A stretch of DNA of 64,000 bases from CAZBKJ01 sp964492495 (GTDB lineage Bacteria > Patescibacteriota > Microgenomatia > UBA1400 > UBA12028). Where the stretch lies: positions 1 through 64,000 of the forward strand of contig CAZBKJ010000001.1 of assembly GCA_964492495.1 (NCBI GenBank), written 5' to 3'. The stretch's first letter is position 1. Every line of letters begins with the position of its first letter. The notes under the pieces were generated by a model. The model worked only from the letters and a program-made list of their open reading frames with translations. It was not told where the DNA came from and made no database searches. Shown one piece after another: positions 23,652-33,252 of the stretch. A program made the translations under genes and the position numbers.

Positions 23652-24839
23652 ATGCAACCTGTAAAAAATCTTACCATCGCTGTTCTTTTCTTTGTCTTGC
23701 TCGTCATATCCGCTCTAGGCGGAGCATTGGCCGACAGACTTTTTGTGTTCAAACCGCTTGATAGTATTACCAAAAAAATTTCCGGAACGAGTGTCTCAAG
23801 TAACGAACCTCTTACTCGCTCAATCGTGCATGAACAGTCAGATGTGATTGATGTCACAGAGAAAGTGTCAGCTGGTGTAGTCACTGTCTCAATTACCAGA
23901 GAGCAAAGAATCCGGCAACGATCGCCACTTTTGGATATGGATCCATTTGGGATATTTGGATTACCACAACAGGAAGAATCAGGACAAACCCGAGAGATAA
24001 ATCAAGATATTGGGAGTGGATTTGTCGTCAATGCATCCGGACTTATTGTGACGAATAAACACGTCGTGTCCGATACAACTGCCAAATACCATATTATTAC
24101 GAAAGAAGGAAAAGAATATGATGTGCAAAAAGTGTATCGAGATCCGGTCAACGATTTGGCAATTCTCCAAGTAGAAGCATCACTGCAGTCCATGGATTTA
24201 GGGAACTCTGATGACCTAAAAGTAGGACAGTTTGTCATCGCAATCGGTACTGCCCTTGGAGAGTTTCGACACACAGTAACAACTGGAGTGATCTCAGGTC
24301 TTGGTCGCGGAATCACCGCAGGAGATGGATTTTCATTTGCAGAGCGACTGGATAATGTCATCCAAACAGATGCAGCGATTAACCCAGGAAATTCAGGAGG
24401 GCCACTCCTCAATTCCTCTGGTCAAGTGATCGGTGTCAACGTGGCAGTGGCACAGGGAGCAAACGGAATTGGCTTTGCTCTTCCAATCAATGTGGTGAAG
24501 GATTCTATCAAAAACTTTGAAGCTACAGGAAAATTCTCTCGACCGTTCCTTGGAGTCCAGTATCGAATTATTCCAAAACGAACTGCTCTACTCAATGACA
24601 TGCCGGCCGGGGCTGTCATCATCGAAGTTGTGGAAGGTGCGAGTGCTGACAAGGCAGGACTTGAACCAGGTGATGTCATTACAAAATTTGATGGTGTTGA
24701 TCTCACAAGTGATTCAAACGAGAATGCACTCTCAAAAGAGATCTCAACACACAAGGTTGGCGACAAGGTGGAGGTGGAATACATCCGCGATGGAGAGAGA
24801 AAAACGACAACTGTTACGTTGGAGGAGAGTGGAGAGTAA
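23652..24839 (+). CDS. HtrA/DegP-like serine protease
   Basis: 395 residues from MQPVKNLTIAVLFFVLLVISALGGALADRLF, a signal anchor. The chymotrypsin-like domain has the triad His in IVTNKHVVSD, Asp in DPVNDLAILQV and Ser in INPGNSGGPLLN. One PDZ domain follows (RPFLGVQYRIIPKR...KAGLEPGDVITKFDGVDL). It acts outside the membrane as protease/chaperone. It follows ctpA after 63 bases; together with Lon at 38458 they form the window's protein quality-control set. Confidence 0.95.
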   Translation: MQPVKNLTIAVLFFVLLVISALGGALADRLFVFKPLDSITKKISGTSVSSNEPLTRSIVHEQSDVIDVTEKVSAGVVTVSITREQRIRQRSPLLDMDPFGIFGLPQQEESGQTREINQDIGSGFVVNASGLIVTNKHVVSDTTAKYHIITKEGKEYDVQKVYRDPVNDLAILQVEASLQSMDLGNSDDLKVGQFVIAIGTALGEFRHTVTTGVISGLGRGITAGDGFSFAERLDNVIQTDAAINPGNSGGPLLNSSGQVIGVNVAVAQGANGIGFALPINVVKDSIKNFEATGKFSRPFLGVQYRIIPKRTALLNDMPAGAVIIEVVEGASADKAGLEPGDVITKFDGVDLTSDSNENALSKEISTHKVGDKVEVEYIRDGERKTTTVTLEESGE

Positions 24840-25072
24840 AGGCAAGGTTCAAGGTTTCAGAGCTTCTCGACTGCGGCTAGCTGGGCTAGCCTGCGCTCGA
24901 AGAATAAAAACTATATTTCGGTGGACAGGTAGTTTACAGAACGACAGCGGGGACAAGGTATCAGAGGTAGGGTACAACGGACTAGGAACGAGTTACGAGT
25001 AATTTGATACAAGAAGATAGCTGGATTCCCATATTCATGGGAATGACTGTGATACAAGTGTATACTTCATTT
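24840..25072. repeat. Intergenic repeat region with TTCTCGACTGCG...CTCGAAG element
   Basis: The 233-base gap holds no gene. At 24863-24909 lies an imperfect palindromic element beginning CTTCTCGACTGCGG and ending GCTCGAAGAATAAAA, with related copies at 41551-41600 and 41605-41631. Degenerate AAGGTTCAAGG / AAGGTATCAGAGGT strings flank it, related to the repeat at 348-365. A TATACT box at 25061-25066 is the promoter of the next gene. Confidence 0.65.
25061..25066 (+). promoter_or_regulatory. -10 box of the 25073 gene
   Basis: TGTATACT context, six bases before the ATG; predicted leaderless. Confidence 0.5.
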
Positions 25073-25813
25073 ATGTCCAGTAACATTCGTATTCTCCTTT
25101 TAATTCTCTTACTAGTTGGTTCTGCTTTTTTTAATTTTCACCAATATAACACAATTCAAAATCTCCAAAGTAAAAATCTACAACTTTTCAAGGAAAGAGA
25201 TGGTTTGCAGGCTCAGCTCAAAGAACTTCAAAAAAACTATCAGCTCGTTTTTGAAGATAGAGCAGAGTTTATAGAGCCAAATTCTCCAGAGGAAACGTTC
25301 TCATTTCAAACGTTTGGAATTAACTCTCCACTTTTTGAAACAAAAAAAGTTGAATCACAGGAATATTTATACCGAGGAAAAACAATTATTCGAAAAACTA
25401 TTTATTTAGATTCAAAGAGTGATTCCGTCTATTCATATGGGGTAAGCGTCTGGCAGTTCCCAGATACAAAAAAAGATTTTGATCCCTTATATCTTTCCAT
25501 CTTTGATGGGTATGAAAATAGAGGAAACCCTCATCGTATCTCTGATGTTATTGCGGAAGCGGCAGGGAAATATGTAACAAAAAACAACATCCAACTACAT
25601 TGGTCCGTAGATACAAGCGACCTATATTCAACAAAACTAATAAATTTCAACGGTATTTCTTTGTATGCAACAGATAATTCTGTTATTTTAGACGGACCTA
25701 TATTTTACCGAGTCTTTGCATCACTGCATGTAGAAGAAGAGAATCTTCATTCAGTCTCGAAAATTGCTACAAAAGAATTGATGAGAATTGCGGACACTAT
25801 TACGTTTCGATAA
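25073..25813 (+). CDS. Hypothetical membrane-anchored protein with coiled coil
   Basis: 246 residues from MSSNIRILLLILLLVGSAFFNF, a single N-terminal transmembrane anchor. A coiled coil follows (TIQNLQSKNLQLFKERDGLQAQLKELQKNYQ, residues about 28-60), then an extracytoplasmic alpha/beta domain (YLYRGKTIIRKTIYLD, SYGVSVWQFPD, IQLHWSVDTSDLYSTKLINFNG). The upstream in-frame extension is rejected because a -10 box lies directly before the chosen ATG. Family not recognised; location suggests a surface protein. It converges on prfA with a 7-base gap. Confidence 0.65.
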   Translation: MSSNIRILLLILLLVGSAFFNFHQYNTIQNLQSKNLQLFKERDGLQAQLKELQKNYQLVFEDRAEFIEPNSPEETFSFQTFGINSPLFETKKVESQEYLYRGKTIIRKTIYLDSKSDSVYSYGVSVWQFPDTKKDFDPLYLSIFDGYENRGNPHRISDVIAEAAGKYVTKNNIQLHWSVDTSDLYSTKLINFNGISLYATDNSVILDGPIFYRVFASLHVEEENLHSVSKIATKELMRIADTITFR

Positions 25814-25820
25814 ACAGAGT

Positions 25821-26741
25821 TTATTCATCACTATCTTGTGCGTCACCTTCTTTTTCCCAGTTCTTTTCATCCTGCAGGGCAGTGACTACGGGATCAAGGT
25901 ATCCTTCAACGATATTTTCCAAATCATACCAAGACTCATGAATTCGATGATCCGTCACTCTATTCTGTGGGAAGTTGTAGGTACGAATTTTCTCTGCTCG
26001 CATTGCTCTACCGATTGCTTGGCGGGCAGTTCCCATTTCTTTAGTACGCTTGGCTTCTTCAGCTTCCCAGAGTTTTCCTCGTAAAAGCTCTAGAGCTATT
26101 TGTCTATTTTGAGCTTGATATCGTTCGGTTCTGGCTGAAATCACGATCCCTGAGGGTTTGTGGGTCAAGCGAACGGCTGTAGAAACTTTGTTTACATTTT
26201 GACCACCGTGTCCACCCGCACGTGTAAACTGCCATTCCAAGTCATCGTCTCTGATCTCAACAGCTGATTCAGGAAGTTCTGGAATGACAGCTACAGAGGC
26301 AGTTGAGGTGTGGACACGTCCTTGGGATTCTGTCGCAGGGACACGCTGGACGCGGTGCACTCCAGATTCATATGAAAAGAGTTCATACGCACCTTTTCCA
26401 ATAATTTTGACTACACCCTCATCTATGGATTCAACTTTATACTTTTTCATTTCTGCGAATCGAGAATACAGGCGAAGGAGTTCACCTGCCCATAGCTTCG
26501 CTTCATCTCCACCAGCACCAGCTCGAATTTCGATAATACAGTTGTTGTAGACTGCTTGTTGACTGGTTTTTGCCATTGCGGTATTCACTTGATCCAAAGA
26601 ATCCTGAAGCAATTTTTGTTGTTCCTTCAAGCTTTCAATTTCGCGCTTGGCAAGTTCTTGGAGTTCTGGGTCTGACAAAAGCTGCTCATTTTCAGAGATT
26701 TTTTGATTGATCTCATCTATTTGTTGCTGAATATAGTCCAT
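25821..26741 (-). CDS. prfA: Peptide chain release factor 1
   Basis: 306 residues, shorter than the usual ~360 because the N-terminal helical domain is reduced. The GGQ motif lies in [13 protein letters not shown] and catalyses peptidyl-tRNA hydrolysis. The stop-codon-reading tripeptide is PAT in [17 protein letters not shown], which marks RF1 (UAA/UAG) rather than RF2 (SPF). RF1 is on the same strand as rpmE, 122 bases downstream of it. Truncated release-factor N-termini are seen in reduced genomes. Confidence 0.93.
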   Translation of the reverse strand: MDYIQQQIDEINQKISENEQLLSDPELQELAKREIESLKEQQKLLQDSLDQVNTAMAKTSQQAVYNNCIIEIRAGAGGDEAKLWAGELLRLYSRFAEMKKYKVESIDEGVVKIIGKGAYELFSYESGVHRVQRVPATESQGRVHTSTASVAVIPELPESAVEIRDDDLEWQFTRAGGHGGQNVNKVSTAVRLTHKPSGIVISARTERYQAQNRQIALELLRGKLWEAEEAKRTKEMGTARQAIGRAMRAEKIRTYNFPQNRVTDHRIHESWYDLENIVEGYLDPVVTALQDEKNWEKEGDAQDSDE

Positions 26742-26792
26742 AGAGAAAGTTTATAGTTGATTGTTTATAGTTTATAGCAGGAATGCACTATA

Positions 26793-26844
26793 TAAAAACA
26801 TCCCGGATACATATCACGTACATATACGGATAAATCCCCGGGAT
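26793..26844 (-). terminator. Terminator after rpmE
   Basis: On the minus strand ATCCCGG (26844-26838) pairs with CCGGGAT (26806-26800), followed by GTTTTTATA. The loop is long (31 bases) and A+T-rich, so the strength is uncertain. Confidence 0.55.
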
Positions 26845-26863
26845 ATTTGTTTTATTTGCTAAT

Positions 26864-27199
26864 CTAAACAACGTTTTCACTAGATTCTGCGGCTGCGAGT
26901 TTTGATTTTTCGTCAGCAAGCATCTCTTTGAGAGTTTTGCTTTCGGCTTTTGGAGCATCTTTCTTGTCGCCTTTTTTCTTTTTGCCGGCAGTTGTTTGAG
27001 CGGCTGATCGCATCTTCATGAAGCGTTCAACACGACCTTGTGTATCCACAAATTTCATTGATCCAGTATAGAAAGGATGACATGCTGAACAAATATCCAG
27101 CTGAATAGTATCGAGCGTTGATCCTGTTTCAAACGTGTTTCCACAGGCGCAGGTTACAACAGCTTGATGATTCCATTTGGGGTGAATTGATTTTTTCAT
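26864..27199 (-). CDS. rpmE: Large ribosomal subunit protein bL31
   Basis: 111 residues; the bL31 core is [28 protein letters not shown] with zinc Cys (CAC) and [26 protein letters not shown] (second CxxC). The first ~70 residues are normal. A Lys/Ala/Glu-rich extension of about 40 residues follows ([16 protein letters not shown]...), unusual for bL31 but common among CPR ribosomal proteins. The zinc-binding form is the non-starvation paralog in bacteria that have two. Confidence 0.93.
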   Translation of the reverse strand: MKKSIHPKWNHQAVVTCACGNTFETGSTLDTIQLDICSACHPFYTGSMKFVDTQGRVERFMKMRSAAQTTAGKKKKGDKKDAPKAESKTLKEMLADEKSKLAAAESSENVV

Positions 27200-27284
27200 A
27201 CGAGTTCCTTTTCTTTCTCTGGCGAGTATACCAAAGAGCGGAAATTATAGCAGAAAATAGCTATTTTTTCAAAGTGCGGTCAAT

Positions 27285-28811
27285 TTATCTCCACATTGGG
27301 AAGACCTTAAACACGGTATCAACGTACTGTTGAGGCATTGGGTAGCCAGTAAACATAGGGAACAACAGTATAAACGCGACGATAATCATGACAATTGTAG
27401 CTAGAATGACCGCTTTTCCATAGGTTCTTTTCTCAAAACGCAGAAGAAAGTACGAGAGAAGTATGCAGAGCAGAGGAACTGCCGGTGCGTAGTGGTAAAA
27501 GAACATAATACGAGGCGATACTGTCCATGGTATCCATACCATGGCGTAGAGCGTGAGAAGAAACGAGAGTTCCAGAGGAATCGCGGTTTGCAGTTTTGAG
27601 GGTTTGACTCCCAGTATAAACATCCCAATACGAGGGAAGATCAACAATGAAAGCTCTACAGCAAGAATGAGGGATGCTGTGAGGCCAAACCAGAAAAGTA
27701 AGGGATTTCCAGCACCGTAGACATTCCCCACGACACCTTCTGCATTTTTTGTGTAATCAACGTGCATCCAAACTGGTTTTAGGTCGAGTGCCCATTGCCA
27801 CGGGCGAGACTGATAGGGATGTGTTGCTTTGAGTGTGGTCTGATACCACCAAATTTGATTATGAAGCTCAGAAAAATGAGATATCATGCGTTTGCATCCA
27901 CCACGAGCTTCTAGGCTTTCAAAATATGGACGCTGTCCTGGAGCTAGCTTTGAGAGTCCTTCCACCCACCAACTTGAGTCTTGGTGACAGTAACACTGAG
28001 TCTGTTCGACTTGCGATCCGGTACAGACTAGGCTTTTTCCTTGTAAAAACATGTGAGAATACGAAAGCAGGTAGATAACAATCGGCAGCAGAATAAGGGT
28101 AGCGAAACGAATTGCAATACTTTTGAATGGCTTTTTCAACAACGTCTGTTTTGATGTAAAAAAATGAATAGCCTCAAATAAGCAAATTGTGACTAACACA
28201 AAAATCCCAGACCATTTACTTCCCATCGCGAGGCCACTGAGTAGTCCAACAAGAGAAAGGTACTTCACTGATACTCCTGTATCATGGGTAAATCTCTGTG
28301 TGAGTTTTCGGTATCGTATGTAGCTCCAAGCTGCAAGAATAATACAAAAAGTCACGTGGATATCATTCATTGCGATACGTGATTGAGCTAAGAGCAGTCC
28401 ATCTAGCGAGGCAAGGAATGCGGCAAGTAGGGTCAGTTTGTTGTTGCCAAATGCAGTATGCGCAATTAGTGCTGTCGCTGCGATCACTGCAACTCCAAAC
28501 ACCACCGAACTTATTCTCCAACCAAAACTATTTTCACCAAAAATTCTCATTCCAAATGCTTGGGTGTATTTGGCAAGTGGAGGATGTAACCAATCAACGG
28601 CAGTATCAGGTTCCGGTGCAGGGTTCCACCATTCATAGGCAGCTTTATCACCTCGCGATATCAGTTTTGAGGTGACTGCGTGATAGACTTCGTCAAAGAA
28701 ATACGTGGGTGGTGTTGATACCCTGTAGATACGTGTGAGAAACGCAAAGAGCAAAATTAGCCCAAGAAGGATTGTAAAGCCTTTTTTTGTTTGTAATACT
28801 AACAAAGACAT
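27285..28811 (-). CDS. Dolichyl-phosphate-mannose-type protein O-mannosyltransferase (GT39)
   Basis: 508 residues with about ten membrane segments. The first extracellular loop has YFFDEVYHAVTSKL, the DE motif of PMT-family GT-C enzymes, then DWLHPPLAKYTQAFGMRIFGE. A large loop around 265-365 includes WWYQTTLKATHPYQSRPWQWALDLKPVW, typical of bacterial PMT homologs. It transfers a lipid-phosphate-linked sugar to exported proteins. It is divergent from two tandem GT-C-like membrane proteins, part of a surface-glycan block. Confidence 0.9.
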   Translation of the reverse strand: MSLLVLQTKKGFTILLGLILLFAFLTRIYRVSTPPTYFFDEVYHAVTSKLISRGDKAAYEWWNPAPEPDTAVDWLHPPLAKYTQAFGMRIFGENSFGWRISSVVFGVAVIAATALIAHTAFGNNKLTLLAAFLASLDGLLLAQSRIAMNDIHVTFCIILAAWSYIRYRKLTQRFTHDTGVSVKYLSLVGLLSGLAMGSKWSGIFVLVTICLFEAIHFFTSKQTLLKKPFKSIAIRFATLILLPIVIYLLSYSHMFLQGKSLVCTGSQVEQTQCYCHQDSSWWVEGLSKLAPGQRPYFESLEARGGCKRMISHFSELHNQIWWYQTTLKATHPYQSRPWQWALDLKPVWMHVDYTKNAEGVVGNVYGAGNPLLFWFGLTASLILAVELSLLIFPRIGMFILGVKPSKLQTAIPLELSFLLTLYAMVWIPWTVSPRIMFFYHYAPAVPLLCILLSYFLLRFEKRTYGKAVILATIVMIIVAFILLFPMFTGYPMPQQYVDTVFKVFPMWR

Positions 28812-28858
28812 GTCTGTTATTGTATCGACCCTTTTGTATTCTGGGTAGTGAGTAAATT

Positions 28859-30511
28859 ATGAAAAAAATACTTCATCGTCATTGGGTTAGCATCGTTTTT
28901 TTTCTCACCCCCTGGATTGTGTTTTTTTCTGTGCAGTGGCCACGGATGCTCTCAATGAGAGCAGATGGACTGTATTCGGGACATCCGTATCTTTGGTCTG
29001 ATTGGTCGATGCACCTTACCCTGGTGTCAATGTTTGCATACCGTCCACCTGCTCATTGGTTTGATTCACTCCCAGTCTATGCAGGAGCCAATGTCACGTA
29101 TCCATTTGTGACAAATTTGTTGTCAGGACTCCTGGTTCGGCTGGGAACTGGATTTCCATTTGCAACGACGGCGCCTTCACTTGTGTTTACGATCAGTGCG
29201 TTAGTACTTTTGTATGCGTTTTTATCATATCTTTGCTCATCAAAGATATGGGCAGTAGTGGCGGGATGGATTATTTTGTGTTCAGGTGGACTGGGGTTTT
29301 TCTTACAGTCACAAGAATTTAGCGTCTATCAGGTGTTCACTGACTCAACCCTTACTCTTACGCAAGACGGCCCGACTGGACTTGAAGTGAACTCACTTAT
29401 TCCTTCGATGATTTTTCCACAACGAGCATTTACCCTAGGATTTCCTGTTGGGCTTTCTATTTTTCTAATTCTCCTTGTGAATTTTTGGCGCGTACACCCA
29501 CAGGTATTTCCTCGTTTTGAAATACTTCGCAAACGCAAAACACTCGTTGTCGCTGGGATTTTTGCTGGACTACTTCCGATAATTCATACGCACACCTTTT
29601 TGGTCATTTTTCTTTTCAGTGCTTGGAGTTTCTTATTTTCATATAAGCATTTTAAAGATTGGATGTATTTTGCTATTCCAGCTGCAATTTTGTCACTCTT
29701 TTGCTATATAACCTTTTTATCAAAGTCCGTCTACCCGTCCACTTTTTTTTCGTACAATCCGTGGTGGGTATCACAAGATGGTTTATTTCCTTGGCTTCTG
29801 TTTTGGTGGAAAAATTGGGGAGTCTTTGGGCCTCTTGCTATCATTGGAATGATTTTTTTGTGGAGGAAGAAATCAAAAACGCTATTTTTGTTTTCACTGT
29901 TCTTTTTTCTTTTGTTTATTGTGTCCAATGTCCTGCAGTTTCAGCCACAAGTATGGGACAACACAAAAATGTTTGCATGGAGTTATATTGGTCTTTCTGT
30001 AGCCGTAGTCGAAACGCTTCGGCTTGTACATAAACATGCGACCGTAGGAATTTCCCATGCGATTATCGGCATCCTGCTTTTTTGTTTGATGATTTCTGGA
30101 GGGCTAGACGTCATTCATACGTTGGATGCAAAGACAAAAACATTTCGCATGCTTTCAAGTGAGGAGTTAACTCTGGCATCCTGGGTACGAAGGAACACGC
30201 CACCAGATGCGGTTTTTTTAACTGCATTTAGTGTCACAAATCCTGTGTCGATGGCTGGAGGAAGATCAGTTCTTTCAGGACACCCAGGGTGGGCATATAG
30301 TTATGGACTTCCACATCTCAAGCGTGAAGAAGATATTAAGAATATGCTTAAAAACCCCTCATACTACCTAGCTCTATTTGATTCGTTGTCTGTAAACTAC
30401 GTCATGATTGGACCCGCAGAACTAGAGCATACTCCCGACGTTGTGTTTTTTGAATCTGTGTTTTCTCCAGTCTATACAAATGGAACGCATACTATCTACA
30501 AGCGACTATGA
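28859..30511 (+). CDS. Polytopic membrane protein, GT-C-like, copy 1
   Basis: 550 residues with about ten hydrophobic helices and a soluble C-terminal domain. The first loop carries HPYLWSDWSMHLTLV, an acidic position where GT-C glycosyltransferases have their catalytic Asp; PQRAFTLGFPVGLSIF and GLLPIIHTHTFLVIF follow. The tail (TPPDAVFLTAFSVTNPVSMAGGRSVLSGHPGWAYSYG...YVMIGPAEL) is shared with copy 2. Its TGA overlaps the ATG of copy 2. The context suggests lipid-linked sugar transfer or surface-polymer synthesis; no family name can be given with confidence. Confidence 0.75.
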   Translation: MKKILHRHWVSIVFFLTPWIVFFSVQWPRMLSMRADGLYSGHPYLWSDWSMHLTLVSMFAYRPPAHWFDSLPVYAGANVTYPFVTNLLSGLLVRLGTGFPFATTAPSLVFTISALVLLYAFLSYLCSSKIWAVVAGWIILCSGGLGFFLQSQEFSVYQVFTDSTLTLTQDGPTGLEVNSLIPSMIFPQRAFTLGFPVGLSIFLILLVNFWRVHPQVFPRFEILRKRKTLVVAGIFAGLLPIIHTHTFLVIFLFSAWSFLFSYKHFKDWMYFAIPAAILSLFCYITFLSKSVYPSTFFSYNPWWVSQDGLFPWLLFWWKNWGVFGPLAIIGMIFLWRKKSKTLFLFSLFFFLLFIVSNVLQFQPQVWDNTKMFAWSYIGLSVAVVETLRLVHKHATVGISHAIIGILLFCLMISGGLDVIHTLDAKTKTFRMLSSEELTLASWVRRNTPPDAVFLTAFSVTNPVSMAGGRSVLSGHPGWAYSYGLPHLKREEDIKNMLKNPSYYLALFDSLSVNYVMIGPAELEHTPDVVFFESVFSPVYTNGTHTIYKRL

Positions 30512-32154
30512 GATGGCGACACACACTTCCATTGCTGTTGTTATTTGTTACGTTTGGAGTTTTTTTCATCGTGTTGTTTTCTCGCATGCTCGTCATCAAT
30601 GAAAAAGGGTCATTTGTGTACCAGTCTCATGTGTGGAGTGACTGGGGGCTTCATATTTTCATGATCAACAGATTTGCGCACACAGATCCTTCAGAATGGT
30701 TTACACATAATCCAGCGTTTGCATACGGAAAGTTTACCTATCCATTTGTGGTGAATCTGATTTCAGGAATCCTTATCAGGTTAGGACTCACGCTCCAACT
30801 TGCGATCGCACTGCCATCGATACTCTTCTCATTTGCAATCATTGCAGGACTCTATTTTGCAAATTTTTTACTATCAAAGTCTCGTGCCGTCTCTGTCATT
30901 GCTGTCTTTCTGTTTTTAACTGGTGCAGGAATGGGATTTGTTTCGTTTGTTCGTGAGTTCGCAGACAACCCCTCACTGCAGTTTTTTCTCTCCCTGAAAG
31001 ATTACTCATCGTATGGTGAGTATCAGTGGTGGACAGGAAATATCGTTTCTGGAATGCTTCTTCCTCAGCGAGCATTTTTGCTCGGATTTGCGGTAGGGAT
31101 CTGGATCATAGTGGGAATTATGTATGCAGTGTTGCGGTCTTCTTGCCGATACAGCAAGGAGATTCTTTTTTTCACTGGAATTGCATTTGGCTTTTTACCT
31201 ATTATTCATGTGCATACTTTTATTGTTCTTTCGATTCTTCTTTTTTTCTATTTTCTTGAACAGCGAAAGCATGTGCGATTACTTCTTTGGTTTGCCACTC
31301 CAGCTTTTTTTCTATCAGTTTTTTTCTTGCTTCGTTTTGTTCTCGTTGGCCTTTCAAGTGGCTCATTTCTTCAGTGGAGACCCGGATGGACAGCGACCAA
31401 AAATATCCAAGAGTGGATACACCTGTGGTGGAAACTCTGGGGAGTTTCAATTCCTCTGAGCTTGATGGGGCTTCCTATTCTTTTGAGAAAAAAACAAATG
31501 CATGGATGGAGTATTGCGCTTGGATTTTTGTCGGTTTTTATCTTAGCAAATCTCTTTTTATTCCAACCAAATTCTTGGGACAATTCGAAGTTATTTGCTT
31601 GGGTGTATCTGTATGTTTCTCTTTGCGCTGCGTATCTGTGTGTTTTTATATGGAAACAATCTGTTATCGGAAAAGGTGTTGCGGTTTTCTTACTTCTCTG
31701 TCTTTGTGGAACTGGCATTCTAGAGCTGATCCATAATCTCAACCTAAAGCGCACCCCAACAGAATTAAACTCAGCCGAGGATATGCGACTGGGTTTTGAA
31801 ATACGCTTGAAAACGCGTGCGGATGCTGTGTTTTTGACTGCCCCCACGATCCATGAACCGATCATGACTTGGGGGGCGCGCCAAATTATGATGGGGTATT
31901 GGGCTTGGGCGTGGAACTATGGCTTTGATAATGGAAAACGGGAAGAGGATATCAAACAAATGTATACAGGAAGTGATGAAGGACTGGAGCTGATACGAAA
32001 CTATCAGATATCCTATGTCGTGATTGGCCCTGCTGAAATTAATGATGTTAAACCAAACCAAGAATTCTTTACACGATTTCCTGTCGCTTTTTCAAACTCT
32101 TCATACAAAGTGTACGATGTTTCCGAACTGTCTTCAGGCTTAATACAACCATAG
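30508..32154 (+). CDS. Polytopic membrane protein, GT-C-like, copy 2
   Basis: 548 residues, a tandem paralog of copy 1 with the same topology: SHVWSDWGLHIFMINRFA in loop 1, PQRAFLLGFAVGIWI, GFLPIIHVHTFIVLS, WDNSKLFAWVY and a tail with ADAVFLTAPTIHEPIMTWGARQIMMGYWAWAWNYG and YVVIGPAEI. Overlap ATGA with copy 1 indicates coupled translation and perhaps a heteromeric complex. It overlaps the PIG-V-like gene tail to tail by 15 bases. Confidence 0.75.
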   Translation: MRWRHTLPLLLLFVTFGVFFIVLFSRMLVINEKGSFVYQSHVWSDWGLHIFMINRFAHTDPSEWFTHNPAFAYGKFTYPFVVNLISGILIRLGLTLQLAIALPSILFSFAIIAGLYFANFLLSKSRAVSVIAVFLFLTGAGMGFVSFVREFADNPSLQFFLSLKDYSSYGEYQWWTGNIVSGMLLPQRAFLLGFAVGIWIIVGIMYAVLRSSCRYSKEILFFTGIAFGFLPIIHVHTFIVLSILLFFYFLEQRKHVRLLLWFATPAFFLSVFFLLRFVLVGLSSGSFLQWRPGWTATKNIQEWIHLWWKLWGVSIPLSLMGLPILLRKKQMHGWSIALGFLSVFILANLFLFQPNSWDNSKLFAWVYLYVSLCAAYLCVFIWKQSVIGKGVAVFLLLCLCGTGILELIHNLNLKRTPTELNSAEDMRLGFEIRLKTRADAVFLTAPTIHEPIMTWGARQIMMGYWAWAWNYGFDNGKREEDIKQMYTGSDEGLELIRNYQISYVVIGPAEINDVKPNQEFFTRFPVAFSNSSYKVYDVSELSSGLIQP

Positions 32155-33252
32155 GCCTTTGATGAAAATATCTAATCCAAACAATGCTAGAGATCCGAAA
32201 ATAAGTACGAGTGCAATGTATACGGGAAAGACACGTTCTGTCAGATCTTCAAGAATAAGGTACAGCGGAATAACAAGACCAAGGTAGCGAGCATTTGAGA
32301 GCCAATACGTTTGGGATGCTACAAGAAAAAAATTTCCAAGAATCCATACAATCCATATGAGATTTGCTTTTCTTCTTTTCACAACAAGATACAAAACCAA
32401 GAGAAGTGGTGTTCCGAGCGTGATCGTTTGATCAACAAGATAGGTTGGTAAATCTTGTCTGGGCAGCGTTGCCAGTTTTTGAAAAGAAAAAGACTGTACT
32501 TCTTCCTTGTAGCGCGAAATAGGATCTGTAGCTGTTTTATGCCAATTGTTTGCTTGAATTTTTTGCCATGCAAGGGGATCGTTGTACAGTGCGATATTGA
32601 TACTGGTATAGAGTAGAAATCCTGAAAGGATAATCGCTACAGCAGATAGTTTCTGAACTTTTTGTTTGAAGTGAAGCGTGGTATCTAGAAGTATTGTTCC
32701 TGCAAAAGGGAGAATAAATAAGAGTCCAGGAAGTCTGGTCATTGTTGCAGTAGCCCCAGCAAAAGAGGCATAGAGGTATTTTTTTTGAACTAGCAGATAG
32801 AGAAACAAACACGTCAAAAGAAGGAAGAGTCCTTCAGTATACAAAAGCATGAAGTAAACAGCAGTAGGGCTTACGCACAGTAGTACAAACGCACGTATTT
32901 TTTTGTGTTGGCTGTACCCAATTTTTTCTAGGTACAGCAAAAAAAACGCATGACCCGCAATCGAGGTGATGGCTGTTATTGTGATCGCAGAAAGTGTGGG
33001 TGAGATATAAAAAAGTGGATTTGCTCTGATAAGTAGAGGATACAAAGGATAAAAAACAATGAAATTCCGTTCATCACCACTTGTGGAATATCCGTGTTCT
33101 GCTAGATACAAATAGTGTCGTGCATCCCACATAGAAAAACGCTGTGAGAGAAGGGAAAGTGACACTGAGGAATTATTTTTGAAAAGAAAAATCCCGAGGA
33201 CAGCAACAAGTACGACCTGGTACATAACAGACCAGACCAACGCCCTTTTCAT
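32140..33252 (-). CDS. PIG-V-like mannosyltransferase (GT-C)
   Basis: 370 residues with roughly nine membrane helices. The first loop has FSMWDARHYLYLAEHGYS, the W-D-x-x-H-Y/W motif of the PIG-V/GPI-mannosyltransferase-2 family, where the Asp is catalytic; NFIVFYPLYPLLIR and SPTAVYFMLLYTEGLFLLL are also family-typical. It would use a lipid-phosphate mannose on the outer membrane face. The tpiA stop overlaps its ATG by 4 bases, an odd pairing of glycolysis with glycosylation in one operon. Confidence 0.85.
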   Translation of the reverse strand: MKRALVWSVMYQVVLVAVLGIFLFKNNSSVSLSLLSQRFSMWDARHYLYLAEHGYSTSGDERNFIVFYPLYPLLIRANPLFYISPTLSAITITAITSIAGHAFFLLYLEKIGYSQHKKIRAFVLLCVSPTAVYFMLLYTEGLFLLLTCLFLYLLVQKKYLYASFAGATATMTRLPGLLFILPFAGTILLDTTLHFKQKVQKLSAVAIILSGFLLYTSINIALYNDPLAWQKIQANNWHKTATDPISRYKEEVQSFSFQKLATLPRQDLPTYLVDQTITLGTPLLLVLYLVVKRRKANLIWIVWILGNFFLVASQTYWLSNARYLGLVIPLYLILEDLTERVFPVYIALVLIFGSLALFGLDIFIKGLWLY

